Made by a program: the position numbers and the translations under genes. Shown one piece after another: positions 19,024-27,976 of a DNA stretch of 64,000 nucleotides. The notes under the pieces are model-generated. The model did no database searches. It was not told where the DNA came from and worked only from the letters and a program-made list of their open reading frames with translations. This DNA is from an uncultured SAR86 cluster bacterium (GTDB taxonomy: Bacteria > Pseudomonadota > Gammaproteobacteria > Magnimaribacterales > D2472), in contig CACJCN010000001.1 in the NCBI GenBank assembly GCA_902591925.1, positions 132,001-196,000 of the forward strand. Reading direction: 5' to 3'. How positions within the stretch are numbered: position 1 is the stretch's first letter; each line of letters starts with the position of its first letter.

Positions 19024-19260
19024 ATGAGTAAAAAATGCCAAGTAACAGGAAAGATTCCTCAGACAGGAAATAATGTTTCTCACGCTAATAATAGAACTAA
19101 AAGAAAGTTCTTTCCTAATCTACATTCGCATAAATTTTGGGTTGAATCTGAAAATAGATTTGTAAATCTAAAAGTATCTGCCAAAGGTATGCGAATTATC
19201 GATAAAAAAGGTATAAGCCAAGTTCTTAAAGAAATAAGAGCCCGCGGCGAAAAAGTCTAA
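19024..19260 (+). CDS. rpmB: 50S ribosomal protein L28
   Basis: This 78-residue protein has KCQVTGK at 4-10, the [17 protein letters not shown] segment and [11 protein letters not shown], all diagnostic of L28. Length is normal. In most gammaproteobacteria rpmG (L33) follows at once; here the next 7 bases lead into a convergent iron-binding lipoprotein gene, so rpmG is elsewhere or lost. Confidence 0.96.
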   Translation: MSKKCQVTGKIPQTGNNVSHANNRTKRKFFPNLHSHKFWVESENRFVNLKVSAKGMRIIDKKGISQVLKEIRARGEKV

Positions 19261-19267
19261 TTAGATA

Positions 19268-20266
19268 TCATTTATATCCAACTTCTTGAGCTAATAAAAC
19301 AGCTTGTTTCTGCAAAGAACCTAATTTACTGACATTAATATTATCTTCATTGAAATCTCCCCATTCCTGAATAGACTCATGCACTTTAGCTCCAATCAAT
19401 ACTGGGTATTCTTTATTTGCTGAAGCATAAAAATTTTGGGCTCTATCAGATGAAAGATACTCTAAAAGAGAAATAGCGTTTTCCTTGTTTTTTGAAGTTT
19501 TAACAATCCCGGCTCCAGATATATTTACATGCACTCCTCTGTCATTCTGATTTGCCCAAAATAGATTCAAATTATCGTATTGCGGATCATCCAACAGTCT
19601 TGCTAAATAATATGTATTCACAATAGTCATCCCACATTGTCCACTTGATACAGCTTTCAAAGCATTTGTATCGTTTGAAAAAACTTCAGTTGCTAAGTTT
19701 GAAATCCAACCAGATACAACTTCTTTTGCTTGATCGAAACCATATTCATCAATCATGCTTGCTATAAGAGATCTGTTGTAGACTTTTTTTGACGTTCTTA
19801 AACATAGTTTTCCCTTCCACTTAGGGTCAGCTAAATCTTCATATGTAGAAAAATCATCTGATGCAAATTGATCACTTGAGAATACAATTGTTCTTGCTCT
19901 TTTTGAAAGGCCAAACCATTTATTTTCAGGATCTTTAAGATATGAAGGTACATTTCTCTCTAATATTTCTGAGTCAACTTTGAAGAAAATATCTCTTTCG
20001 GCTGCTTGCCATAAGACTCCTGCATCAACTGTCATAAAAATATCTGCCATTGAATCATTGCCTTCAATATCAATTCTTTCCATAAGCTCTTGAGCATTTC
20101 CTGATAATAAATTCACTTTGATGCCTGTATCATCATAGAAGTCCTCAATGATTGGTTCTAATAGTTGTGGTTGTCTAGATGTGTAAATTGTAAGTTCTTC
20201 TATTTCATTTTCATTTGCGCATGAAATTAGTAAAAGCACAGAAAGTAATATCGAAATTTTCTTCAT
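19268..20266 (-). CDS. Iron(III)-binding periplasmic lipoprotein (FbpA/FutA type)
   Basis: This extracellular solute-binding family 1 protein of about 332 residues would capture ferric iron for an ABC importer. The N terminus KKISILLSVLLLISC is a lipoprotein signal with lipobox LISC. LTIYTSRQPQLLEPI opens the mature domain and the NTYYLARL double tyrosine matches the iron-ligand pair of FbpA/FutA. I chose the second ATG (20266), because GAGG lies 6 bases upstream of it; the first ATG (20278) has no such site. No permease or ATPase gene is adjacent, so partners must be encoded elsewhere. Confidence 0.85.
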   Translation of the reverse strand: MKKISILLSVLLLISCANENEIEELTIYTSRQPQLLEPIIEDFYDDTGIKVNLLSGNAQELMERIDIEGNDSMADIFMTVDAGVLWQAAERDIFFKVDSEILERNVPSYLKDPENKWFGLSKRARTIVFSSDQFASDDFSTYEDLADPKWKGKLCLRTSKKVYNRSLIASMIDEYGFDQAKEVVSGWISNLATEVFSNDTNALKAVSSGQCGMTIVNTYYLARLLDDPQYDNLNLFWANQNDRGVHVNISGAGIVKTSKNKENAISLLEYLSSDRAQNFYASANKEYPVLIGAKVHESIQEWGDFNEDNINVSKLGSLQKQAVLLAQEVGYK

Positions 20267-20311
20267 TTTATGCCTCATTTGATTTGAGTTACTTTTAGGT
20301 GTGCTAAGAAA

Positions 20312-21469
20312 TTATAGCTTATTCTTTCCAGCAGCATGATTAATAAAAAACTTTTTTAAAAACTGTGCTTTATTTACTCCAGACAGTCCAAAATTTCTAA
20401 GTAGCTTTATATATAAATTTTTTGAACCAAAAAGATTTACAAAAAAATCCATAGATTTCAGCATAAGTAGATTCATATTTTTTCTTCTAATTTCATATCT
20501 TTTAAGCGTTAAAGCTTGATCAATATGCATAGATTTTTCATATGAACTTATTATTTCTTCACATAGAGCGTCTGCATCTGCAAATCCTAAATTTATACCT
20601 TGCCCTGCTAATGGGTGTATGGAATGAGCTGCATCACCAACAAGAACAACATGCCCTGAAATATAGTTTTCAAAATGATGACTAGAAAGCTTAAAGGTTA
20701 ATATTGATGAATTAATATCAATTTTTGTTGAGAGCTTTTGTTCAAAATAAGAAATGTTGTTTTTAACATAATCTTTTATTTCAATATCACGAAGATTTTC
20801 ATTATCCACAGACCAAACAATAGTATGTGTGGATTTATCATCATTTTCAGGCAAAGGCATAATTGCAAAAATTCCTTTATCTGAGAATATTTGATGAGCT
20901 AGATATTCATCTTTAATTTCACAACTTGCTGTAAATGTTATCGCTGTTTGATTATAGCTAGATTTTTTCTCATTTAATTTTGCTATCTTGGCTACATTTG
21001 AATTTCTTCCATCACAGCCTGCAATAAACTTTGTTTTAATTTTTTCTTGATTTGATAGTTTTAATTCTGAACAATTGTTTTCATTATCTTGAAAGATCTC
21101 CTCGATTTGATTTTCAAAAAAAACTTGGTGGTCTCTGTGGTCTTGCAGCTTTTCTTGAAGGTCATTAAAAAAAACTACATAAGATAGATTTTCTTCATTT
21201 ATTTCTTTTGAAGAGAAATGAATACTTCCAGATCCATCACCATCAAATACACTTATTTCTTTTATTGGAGCGAAAGGAACTTTTATGCCTAAATCATCTA
21301 AAAGTTTTTTCGAAAATGAATTAAGAGTTAATGTTCTTATGTTTTCGTTAATAACATTTTGACTTTTTGACCTCTCAATTATTAACGATTCTATGTTATT
21401 TTTACTGAGTCTAGATGAAATATAGTTTCCGATTATTCCACCACCAGATATTGTAACTACCGGATTCAC
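20312..21469 (-). CDS. FAD-dependent ubiquinone biosynthesis hydroxylase (UbiH/VisC family)
   Basis: This 385-residue class A flavin monooxygenase has the dinucleotide-binding GGGIIG at 9-14, the FIAGCDGRNS (DG) motif and GDAAHSIHPLAGQGINLGFAD, the second FAD motif in its UbiH-family form. It would hydroxylate the ubiquinone ring at one of C1, C5 or C6; which one cannot be told from sequence. The start is GTG, 4 bases after the pepP stop. The pepP-ubiH order is the usual gammaproteobacterial arrangement, which favours UbiH. Confidence 0.85.
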   Translation of the reverse strand: MNPVVTISGGGIIGNYISSRLSKNNIESLIIERSKSQNVINENIRTLTLNSFSKKLLDDLGIKVPFAPIKEISVFDGDGSGSIHFSSKEINEENLSYVVFFNDLQEKLQDHRDHQVFFENQIEEIFQDNENNCSELKLSNQEKIKTKFIAGCDGRNSNVAKIAKLNEKKSSYNQTAITFTASCEIKDEYLAHQIFSDKGIFAIMPLPENDDKSTHTIVWSVDNENLRDIEIKDYVKNNISYFEQKLSTKIDINSSILTFKLSSHHFENYISGHVVLVGDAAHSIHPLAGQGINLGFADADALCEEIISSYEKSMHIDQALTLKRYEIRRKNMNLLMLKSMDFFVNLFGSKNLYIKLLRNFGLSGVNKAQFLKKFFINHAAGKNKL

Positions 21470-21473
21470 AGTA

Positions 21474-22769
21474 TTAAGACATTAATGATTCAATCTCAAC
21501 AGGATCAGATGGAACTTTCTTGGTTAGGTTTTCATTCCCATCTTTTGTTACCAAAATATCATCTTCTATTCTTATTCCAATACCTTTCCATTTGTCATCT
21601 ACATCCATTGAACGACTAATATAAATGCCAGGTTCGATAGTAGTTATCATGCCTGGTTTAAACTTCATAAAGTCATCTCCTTCCATATAATCTCCAGCAT
21701 CATGGACATCAAGGCCTAGCCAGTGACCTATTTTATGCATATAGAAGTCCTTAAAAGCCCCTTTTTTATGCAGGTCTTCAGGATCACCATGCAATAAACC
21801 AAGCTCCACTAAACCGTTTGTAATTATTTTTTCAGAAATTTGTTGGGGCTCCATAATATTGTTGCCGTCTTTCACCTTATCAATTGCAGCATTCATTGCA
21901 TCAAGAACTATTTTGTATATCTCAAGTTGTTCCTTTGAAAATTTTCCGCTAATTGGGTAAGTTCTTGTAATATCAGAAGCATACATCTCATATTCACAAC
22001 CAGCATCAACTAAAAGAAGTTCATTTTTATTAAGTTTCTTGTTGTTTTCAATATAATGAAGAACACAGGCATTTTCACCACCAGCAACAATTGGAGTATA
22101 GGCTGGGAATCTTCCACCTCTTTTTGAAAATTCGTAAACATACAAGCTTTCAATGCTTTGTTCAGACTCTGCATTTTTTACATTTTTCATTGCCTCAATA
22201 TGAGCTTCTGCTGAAATATCACAGGCTTTCTTAATAAGATTAATTTCGTGATCATCTTTTATTAATCGAGCATTCCCTATCGTGGACGACGCATCCAAAA
22301 TATTAATAGATTTACTGTGTCTATCTTTAGAGCTTGCTTCAGTAGTCCAATCTATTACTTTTTGATCAAAGCCATTTTTTTTGCCAATAGGATATAAAAC
22401 TTGATCACATCCAAGAAGAATTTCAGGCATCATATTATCTATTTCAGAATTATCATATGCCTTATCAAATAAAAATTCTTTTACAGCTCCTATTGGGCCT
22501 GACCTGTGGCCATCCCAAATTTCTTTTAATTTATCTTTAGGAGGTACAAAAATTACAGAATTTATTCCATCATCGTTATTAATTATGGCCATCAAAGAAT
22601 CAGGCTCACAAAATCCGGATAAATAATAAAAATTACTATCCTGTCTGAACGCATATGCTGAATCAGCATTTCTATACTGAGTATTGGCACCGGGAATCAA
22701 TAAAACCGAATTCTTAGGTAGTGTTTCTGATAGATTGATTCTTCTGCTTTTGTAAATTGCATTATCCAT
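21474..22769 (-). CDS. pepP: Xaa-Pro aminopeptidase
   Basis: This 431-residue metallopeptidase of family M24 removes N-terminal residues preceding proline. Metal ligands are all visible: VDAGCEYEMYASDITRT (two Asp), HKIGHWLGLDVHD (His), TTIEPGIYI (Glu) and GIRIEDDILVT (Glu). The N-terminal creatinase-like domain (1-170) is present. It is followed by the UbiH-type hydroxylase and diverges from the TIGR02449-like gene, as in many gammaproteobacteria. Confidence 0.95.
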   Translation of the reverse strand: MDNAIYKSRRINLSETLPKNSVLLIPGANTQYRNADSAYAFRQDSNFYYLSGFCEPDSLMAIINNDDGINSVIFVPPKDKLKEIWDGHRSGPIGAVKEFLFDKAYDNSEIDNMMPEILLGCDQVLYPIGKKNGFDQKVIDWTTEASSKDRHSKSINILDASSTIGNARLIKDDHEINLIKKACDISAEAHIEAMKNVKNAESEQSIESLYVYEFSKRGGRFPAYTPIVAGGENACVLHYIENNKKLNKNELLLVDAGCEYEMYASDITRTYPISGKFSKEQLEIYKIVLDAMNAAIDKVKDGNNIMEPQQISEKIITNGLVELGLLHGDPEDLHKKGAFKDFYMHKIGHWLGLDVHDAGDYMEGDDFMKFKPGMITTIEPGIYISRSMDVDDKWKGIGIRIEDDILVTKDGNENLTKKVPSDPVEIESLMS

Positions 22770-22831
22770 GTGTGTATTTTACTTATTTAAAGTAACTTTC
22801 CAATTCATTAAAGTAGAATTAAACTATAAAA

Positions 22832-23026
22832 ATGCCTAAAAAAAATGAGTTAAGTTCAAAAGATTTAGAAAAGAGGATTGATCTTTTAATTAAAAGGTTT
22901 GAAGAGCAAAAAGGAATTATTGATTCATACGTAAAAAGAGAAAGGGAATGGAAAAAAGATAAAGTTCTTCACAGAAAAGAAATATCTCGTTTGGAAAGAG
23001 ATTTAAAGAAGGCCACTAATGAGTAA
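22832..23026 (+). CDS. Small coiled-coil protein (TIGR02449-like)
   Basis: This 64-residue protein is almost entirely charged and helical, with heptad-like spacing of Leu and Ile from SSKDLEKRIDLL to ISRLERDLKKA. Gene position (after divergent pepP, overlapping zapA by 8 bases, before 6S RNA) and length match the TIGR02449 family of gammaproteobacteria. A partner role in cell division beside ZapA is plausible but unproven. Confidence 0.75.
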   Translation: MPKKNELSSKDLEKRIDLLIKRFEEQKGIIDSYVKREREWKKDKVLHRKEISRLERDLKKATNE

Positions 23027-23285
23027 AGTTGAAACCGTAGCTCTAAGAATATTTGGAAGAGATTTAACCATCGCATGTCCACCTAAAGAAAAAGATAATT
23101 TAATAAAAGCGGCTGCCTTATTAAATGAGGAGTTAGATAATATAAGTGACAAAAATAACGCTCTGATAATTGCAGGATTAACTCTTTCTAATAAGCTCCT
23201 AAATGATGATTCTAAATCTACTAAAAAAGAAAGTGTTGATTACTCTAAACTTATTAAAAAAATAGAGAAAGTACTTCAAAAATAA
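23019..23285 (+). CDS. zapA: Cell division protein ZapA
   Basis: This 88-residue protein has VALRIFGRDLTIACPPKEKDN and LIKAAALLNEEL, the beta-strand and helix signature of ZapA, which cross-links FtsZ protofilaments at midcell. The C-terminal coiled coil is shorter than in E. coli ZapA (109). It overlaps the small coiled-coil gene and is followed by the 6S RNA gene, the standard order. Confidence 0.9.
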   Translation: MSKVETVALRIFGRDLTIACPPKEKDNLIKAAALLNEELDNISDKNNALIIAGLTLSNKLLNDDSKSTKKESVDYSKLIKKIEKVLQK

Positions 23286-23287
23286 TC

Positions 23288-23316
23288 TTTAACTTAAATC
23301 CCATCTAAACTATACT
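23288..23316 (+). promoter_or_regulatory. Candidate 6S RNA promoter
   Basis: A -10 hexamer TATACT lies at 23311-23316, with a weak -35 TTTAAC at 23288-23293 and a 17-base spacer. Transcription would start near 23323, which matches the 5' end expected for the 6S RNA closing stem. Confidence 0.45.
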
Positions 23317-23321
23317 CTTAT

Positions 23322-23499
23322 AACATTCTGGTTCATTAGCCAATGTGTTAATAAATTTGAACCGATACTATTAAATAGGTGATTTTCCACTGTCATTGTT
23401 GAGCATTACCATTAAGGGAAGCCTGATTTGACAAGATGTTCACCACCTGAACTTTCGGTTCAGGTATAGCACATAGCGGTGATCTGGTTTGCTAGCCTC
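23322..23499 (+). ncRNA. ssrS: 6S RNA
   Basis: This RNA mimics an open promoter and binds the sigma70 RNA polymerase holoenzyme. The region lies between zapA and fau, the classic ssrS location. Recognisable elements include GAACCGATA after the 5' arm, TTGTTGAGCAT, GAAGCCT and, near the 3' end, CCTGAAC-TTTC-GGTTCAGG, which forms a strong hairpin (about 23446-23464), followed by GCGGTGATCT. The 5' arm near 23330-23342 can pair imperfectly with the 3' arm near 23485-23497 to close the molecule. End points are estimates within about 10 bases. Confidence 0.88.
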
Positions 23500-23509
23500 T
23501 GCAATTATT

Positions 23510-24079
23510 ATGGTGAAAAATAAAATTAGAAAATCACTACTTAAGCAGGGGCAACTTTTTTGTCAGAATGATATCGAAGAGTTAAATTCTCAGATTCAAA
23601 AAAATGTATTAAAAGAAATAGATATCGAATCTTCTAAGAATACCCTTCTCTATTTTCAATATAAAAACGAAATACCTACAAATCTAATAATCGATGAGTT
23701 ATTAAAATACTCCAATAATATATATATGCCTCGAATAGTTTCTGAAAATGAATTGAAGTTCAATTTATTCAAAGAGGGTAAGGCCTTAAAAAAAAATAAA
23801 TATGGTATAGATGAACTAATGAATGAAGACTATATTAATCCTAAAGTTCTTAACACTATGTTCATACCTTTTGTTGGAATAGATAAGAATGGGCATAGGC
23901 TAGGATATGGTGGTGGTTTTTTTGATAAAACACTTGAACAATTAAAGTCTCAAAAAGGCAGGCCACTTTTTGTTGGACTGGGATATGACTATCAAATCTT
24001 AGAAGAACGTTTTGGCGAGAGTCATGATATTAAATATGATCTAGTTATTACAGAATCGCGTGTACTTTCATATGACTGA
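23510..24079 (+). CDS. fau: 5-formyltetrahydrofolate cyclo-ligase
   Basis: This 189-residue enzyme converts 5-formyl-THF to 5,10-methenyl-THF with ATP. The phosphate-binding RLGYGGGFFDKTL is canonical, as is the late LVGLGYDYQ-type segment. I chose the ATG at 23510, because the in-frame TTG at 23489 lies inside the 3' arm of the 6S RNA. Linkage to 6S RNA (ssrS-ygfA) is conserved across gammaproteobacteria. Confidence 0.92.
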   Translation: MVKNKIRKSLLKQGQLFCQNDIEELNSQIQKNVLKEIDIESSKNTLLYFQYKNEIPTNLIIDELLKYSNNIYMPRIVSENELKFNLFKEGKALKKNKYGIDELMNEDYINPKVLNTMFIPFVGIDKNGHRLGYGGGFFDKTLEQLKSQKGRPLFVGLGYDYQILEERFGESHDIKYDLVITESRVLSYD

Positions 24080-24101
24080 GCTATAAAATGTCCGCCGAAA
24101 C

Positions 24102-26384
24102 ATGAGAACAATCGCTAAATATATTCTAATTTTCTGGATTCCACTTATATCTGGTAAGACAATTATTCTTGATGGGAATTTAGATGAACCAGAGTGGGAA
24201 AGTGCATTCGTAATAGATGAGTATTATGAAGTTGTCCCTTTTACTCTCAATCCAGCAAAAGTAAAAACAACTGCAAAAATATTTTCGAATGAAGAGGGAA
24301 TATATGTGGGTTTTATCAATTATCAAGAAAATTTTTCAATGATTTCAAATAAATCTTTACGAGATGAATGGAATGCGAATGCTGAACAAAACGGTGTTGG
24401 TATTGATTTTGACAGTGATGGAGCAAAAGCTTATATGTTCATTGTTACCCTAGCAAATATTCAAAGAGATGGCATTAGACCTTTGGGTGGTTTTCCCGAA
24501 TTTGATTGGGATGGGGATTGGGAAGCACAAACAAAAAAACATGATGGTTTCTGGGTCTCAGAATTTTTAATACCTTGGAATGTTGTTCTGATGAAGCCTG
24601 AGACAAATAATAAAAGAAAAATTAATGTTACAACTTATAGGTATCTAGCAAAAGAAAAGTTATGGCTAAATGATACAAAGACAAGTGGGTTTAGAACAAA
24701 TTTTCTTTCAAATCTAAGAACAATAGAGGTAAACAATTTTTCTAAAAGAAAGATCAATTTTTTTCCATTTATTGCAAAAACTCATAACTCAGTCACAAGC
24801 TTTAATGAAGATAAGATTGGAGCAGAAATATTTTTAAATACTGGCACAGGGAAACAAATTAATCTTACAATCAATCCAGACTTTGGTCAGGCAGAGAGTG
24901 ACGAAGTTATTGTTAATTTTTCTGCACAAGAAACTTTCTATTCTGAAAAACGCGCTTTTTTTAATGAAAATCAATCTTTGTTTGATTTAAATCATTACGA
25001 TAGATATAGAATTATTAATACTAGAAGAATTGGTGCAAGAAGTAGCTATTTGTGTTCATCATCATTAAATGAAGATGACTGCGTTGATTCAAGAAAAAAT
25101 TACACCGATATTGACTACGCTCTTAGATATACTCAAAAAAATAATAATACAGATTTTGGAGTTTTTGTTGCTAAAGAGTCGGATGAAAGATATACAAAAG
25201 GAAAAGATTTTTACGCTATAAGATCAAAAAAGAAAATAGATAACAGAACAATTGGTTACTTTTTAACACATGTTGAAAATAATTTTCTAAATGAAAGTGC
25301 TACAGTTAATGTAATAGATTTTGCGAATGTAAAATCTAACAAGCTAACTACCTATAACGATTTAATTTCATCTGAAAGAGAGGGTGAGTCTGGATTTGGC
25401 TTTAGATCACAATTTAATTATAAGCCAACACAGTTATCGAGTAGATCAGGTAGTCTACTCTATTTTGATGATAGTCTAATGTTAAACGATTTTGGTTATC
25501 TCAGAAAAAATGATTGGTTTCACATAGGTCTAGGATCTAATATCACATTAATTGACTTTAAAAAGCGTAAAGAAATTAAGGAGCTGGAACTAGGAATAGA
25601 TTTTAATTACGACTCAGATACTTCAGGAAATTCAAATCCATTTACTATTGGGCAAAAGAATGAATTTACTTTCCTAAATGCCTCAAAATTTCAGTTTACA
25701 TGGGATTTAAAAACTTCTGGAAAAGATACAACTATTACAAGAAAGAATATTGATTTTCCTTTTGTAAAAAATACTGGAAGTTTCAGCTTTAACTTAGATT
25801 ATGAATCACCGAGTTTTGGAATCTGGGAGTATGATTGGAGGATCGGATATGAGGATGCCGATAAATATGAGTCATTTGATTCCAACGGATATAAAAGAAG
25901 GTATGCAAAGATAGGTGGATCTTTTTATCCAGTGGATGATTTTAAAGTAGGATTTTCAACGAGAATAAGAAACGAGAAAGAGTGGTTAAATTGGATAGAA
26001 AACAATGATCTTGCTGTTTATGATTTATCTCAAAAAATTATTTCTATTAATATGAATTGGTATAGGGGTTCAAAGCATGAGATAAGACTAAAGAGTCAAT
26101 TTGTAGCGTTACAAGCAAAAAATCCAAGAAGTTTAATTGTTGATCAGAATGGTTACCTTAAAAACAATAATAAAGAAGTTAGTCCATTTTCTGAAGGAAT
26201 TACATCATTCCAAGTAAGATATAAGTATGAGATTGCTCCTCTATCCTACATATATCTGGTATATACAAAAGGAGGAAGTGTCTTTGAAGATAATATAACT
26301 AGAGAGACTTCTAAAATCTTTAAAGATCCTTGGAAAGATCCAGACAATGAAATATTTTCTATTAAATTTAGGCTCAAATATTAA
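24102..26384 (+). CDS. DUF5916-type protein: CBM9-like N domain plus predicted outer-membrane barrel
   Basis: This 760-residue exported protein has a signal peptide (1-18), then IILDGNLDEPEWESA, the opening of a CBM9/DOMON-like beta-sandwich (about 20-200) seen in DUF5916 proteins. The rest alternates polar and aromatic strands, has the segment NPDFGQAESD typical of the family, and ends in FRLKY, a C-terminal aromatic signature of outer-membrane barrels. It probably binds or handles an extracellular polymer or glycan; the ligand is unknown. No TonB box is seen. It stands alone between fau and ilvA. Confidence 0.72.
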   Translation: MRTIAKYILIFWIPLISGKTIILDGNLDEPEWESAFVIDEYYEVVPFTLNPAKVKTTAKIFSNEEGIYVGFINYQENFSMISNKSLRDEWNANAEQNGVGIDFDSDGAKAYMFIVTLANIQRDGIRPLGGFPEFDWDGDWEAQTKKHDGFWVSEFLIPWNVVLMKPETNNKRKINVTTYRYLAKEKLWLNDTKTSGFRTNFLSNLRTIEVNNFSKRKINFFPFIAKTHNSVTSFNEDKIGAEIFLNTGTGKQINLTINPDFGQAESDEVIVNFSAQETFYSEKRAFFNENQSLFDLNHYDRYRIINTRRIGARSSYLCSSSLNEDDCVDSRKNYTDIDYALRYTQKNNNTDFGVFVAKESDERYTKGKDFYAIRSKKKIDNRTIGYFLTHVENNFLNESATVNVIDFANVKSNKLTTYNDLISSEREGESGFGFRSQFNYKPTQLSSRSGSLLYFDDSLMLNDFGYLRKNDWFHIGLGSNITLIDFKKRKEIKELELGIDFNYDSDTSGNSNPFTIGQKNEFTFLNASKFQFTWDLKTSGKDTTITRKNIDFPFVKNTGSFSFNLDYESPSFGIWEYDWRIGYEDADKYESFDSNGYKRRYAKIGGSFYPVDDFKVGFSTRIRNEKEWLNWIENNDLAVYDLSQKIISINMNWYRGSKHEIRLKSQFVALQAKNPRSLIVDQNGYLKNNNKEVSPFSEGITSFQVRYKYEIAPLSYIYLVYTKGGSVFEDNITRETSKIFKDPWKDPDNEIFSIKFRLKY

Positions 26385-26386
26385 AC

Positions 26387-27937
26387 TTACTTCAAGAAAT
26401 CTAAATAAGCCTTATTATTGCTCTCTTCTTTAAAGGCTGTTCCACATTTATGTAAATGTTTTAAAAGTGCGGACTTGTTTTTGTGTGTATCTTCAATTCC
26501 TATAAGGATATTTCCATACGCAGATCCAATATTTCTATAGTGGAATAGTGAAATATTCCAATGATTTCCAAAACTCTCTAAGAACTCTAATAATGCTCCT
26601 GGCTTTTCTGGAAATTCTCCGTTAAAAATTCTTTCATTTTTTTCAGATATATTTGATTGACCTCCTCTGCCACCAACCATATGTCTTAAATGATCATTTG
26701 AAATTTCATTAGAGGTGTAATCACTAAATTTATATTTAAGTTTTTTTAGTTTTGCCTTCAACTTCTCAAAGCTATTTTCAGATTGAGTTCTTATTCCTAC
26801 TAATACATACGCATCTTTATTATCTGACTTTCTATAATTAAATTCGGTGACTGGTAATTTCCCAATAGCCTTTGCAAGCTTTAAAAAACTTCCAGGTTCT
26901 TCTGGAATTTTAATGCTGAGAATTTTTTCGCGGTTTTCTCCAATTTCAGATCTTTCAACAATAAATCCAAGTTTTTGAAAATTAACATTTGCACCTGAAC
27001 TCACTGCAAGTAAATTCTTATTCTTCATTCTTTTTGAGTAACTTTTTAGACCTGCTAAAGCAACAGCTCCTGATGGCTCAGACAATACTCTGGTATCTTC
27101 AAAGATATCTTTTACAGCAGCGCAGACTTCATCAATATTTACAGTCATTACCTCATCAACGCATTCTTTGATGACATCAAGATTGTTTTTCCCTACTTGG
27201 GAAACAGCAACTCCGTCTGCAAATAATCCAACCCTTTTTAGATAAACTCTTTTATTTTGAATTAATGCTTCTGTAAGACAAGCCGAATCATTTACTTCAA
27301 CACCAATTATTTTAATTTTCTTTTTATTTTGTCTTATCCAAGCTGATATGCCAGCCAAAAGGCCTCCTCCGCCAACTGGTACGAAGACAGCATCGTAGTC
27401 AATTTCATCCTCAAGTATTTCCCGTCCTACTGTTCCTTGCCCTGCTATAGTAAATGGATCATCAAAAGGATGTACAAAGGTATATTTATGTTTTTTATTA
27501 ATCTTATCTGTATGAGCGAGAGCATCTCCTAAATTTTCGCCATGCAAAATTATTTTTGCTCCAAGCCTTTTTACTGCATTTAATTTATTTTCTGGTGCAG
27601 TTACCGGCATCACAATAGTACATTTTATTTTTAACTTCCTGCAAGCTAAGGCTACACCTTGGGCATGATTTCCTGCTGATGCTGCTATTATTCCACGAGA
27701 TTTTTTATCCTCAGACAAGTTAACAATTTTATTAAAGGCTCCTCTATTCTTAAAAGAAAAAATAGGCTGAAGATCTTCTCGTTTTAAATAAATTTCATTC
27801 CCCTCTTTCAAAGAAAGATTTGCGGCATAGGTAGTAGGTGAATTTATTGAAACATCATATACAGATGCTTCATTAATCATTTTAAGATACTTTTTAGAGT
27901 TCCTATAATTACCTGTTTTTTTTATTTTAAGTCTCAA
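26387..27937 (-). CDS. ilvA: Threonine ammonia-lyase, biosynthetic
   Basis: This 516-residue PLP enzyme deaminates threonine to 2-oxobutanoate, the first committed step to isoleucine. The PLP lysine is K63 in FSFKNRGAF, the phosphate loop is GGGGLLAG, and two C-terminal ACT-like domains (about 340-420 and 435-516) match the isoleucine-regulated form, unlike the short catabolic TdcB. The start is TTG at 27937; an ATG at 27880 would remove 19 residues that still align with E. coli IlvA. It diverges from rpiA. No leader attenuator is seen. Confidence 0.93.
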   Translation of the reverse strand: MRLKIKKTGNYRNSKKYLKMINEASVYDVSINSPTTYAANLSLKEGNEIYLKREDLQPIFSFKNRGAFNKIVNLSEDKKSRGIIAASAGNHAQGVALACRKLKIKCTIVMPVTAPENKLNAVKRLGAKIILHGENLGDALAHTDKINKKHKYTFVHPFDDPFTIAGQGTVGREILEDEIDYDAVFVPVGGGGLLAGISAWIRQNKKKIKIIGVEVNDSACLTEALIQNKRVYLKRVGLFADGVAVSQVGKNNLDVIKECVDEVMTVNIDEVCAAVKDIFEDTRVLSEPSGAVALAGLKSYSKRMKNKNLLAVSSGANVNFQKLGFIVERSEIGENREKILSIKIPEEPGSFLKLAKAIGKLPVTEFNYRKSDNKDAYVLVGIRTQSENSFEKLKAKLKKLKYKFSDYTSNEISNDHLRHMVGGRGGQSNISEKNERIFNGEFPEKPGALLEFLESFGNHWNISLFHYRNIGSAYGNILIGIEDTHKNKSALLKHLHKCGTAFKEESNNKAYLDFLK

Positions 27938-27976
27938 TTTAAATCACGTATTAAAATTTTCTTGTATTATAACTGT

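Noticed and set aside
23489..23509. Upstream TTG start for fau
   Set aside because: It would place coding sequence within the 3' arm of the 6S RNA and adds residues unlike the family.
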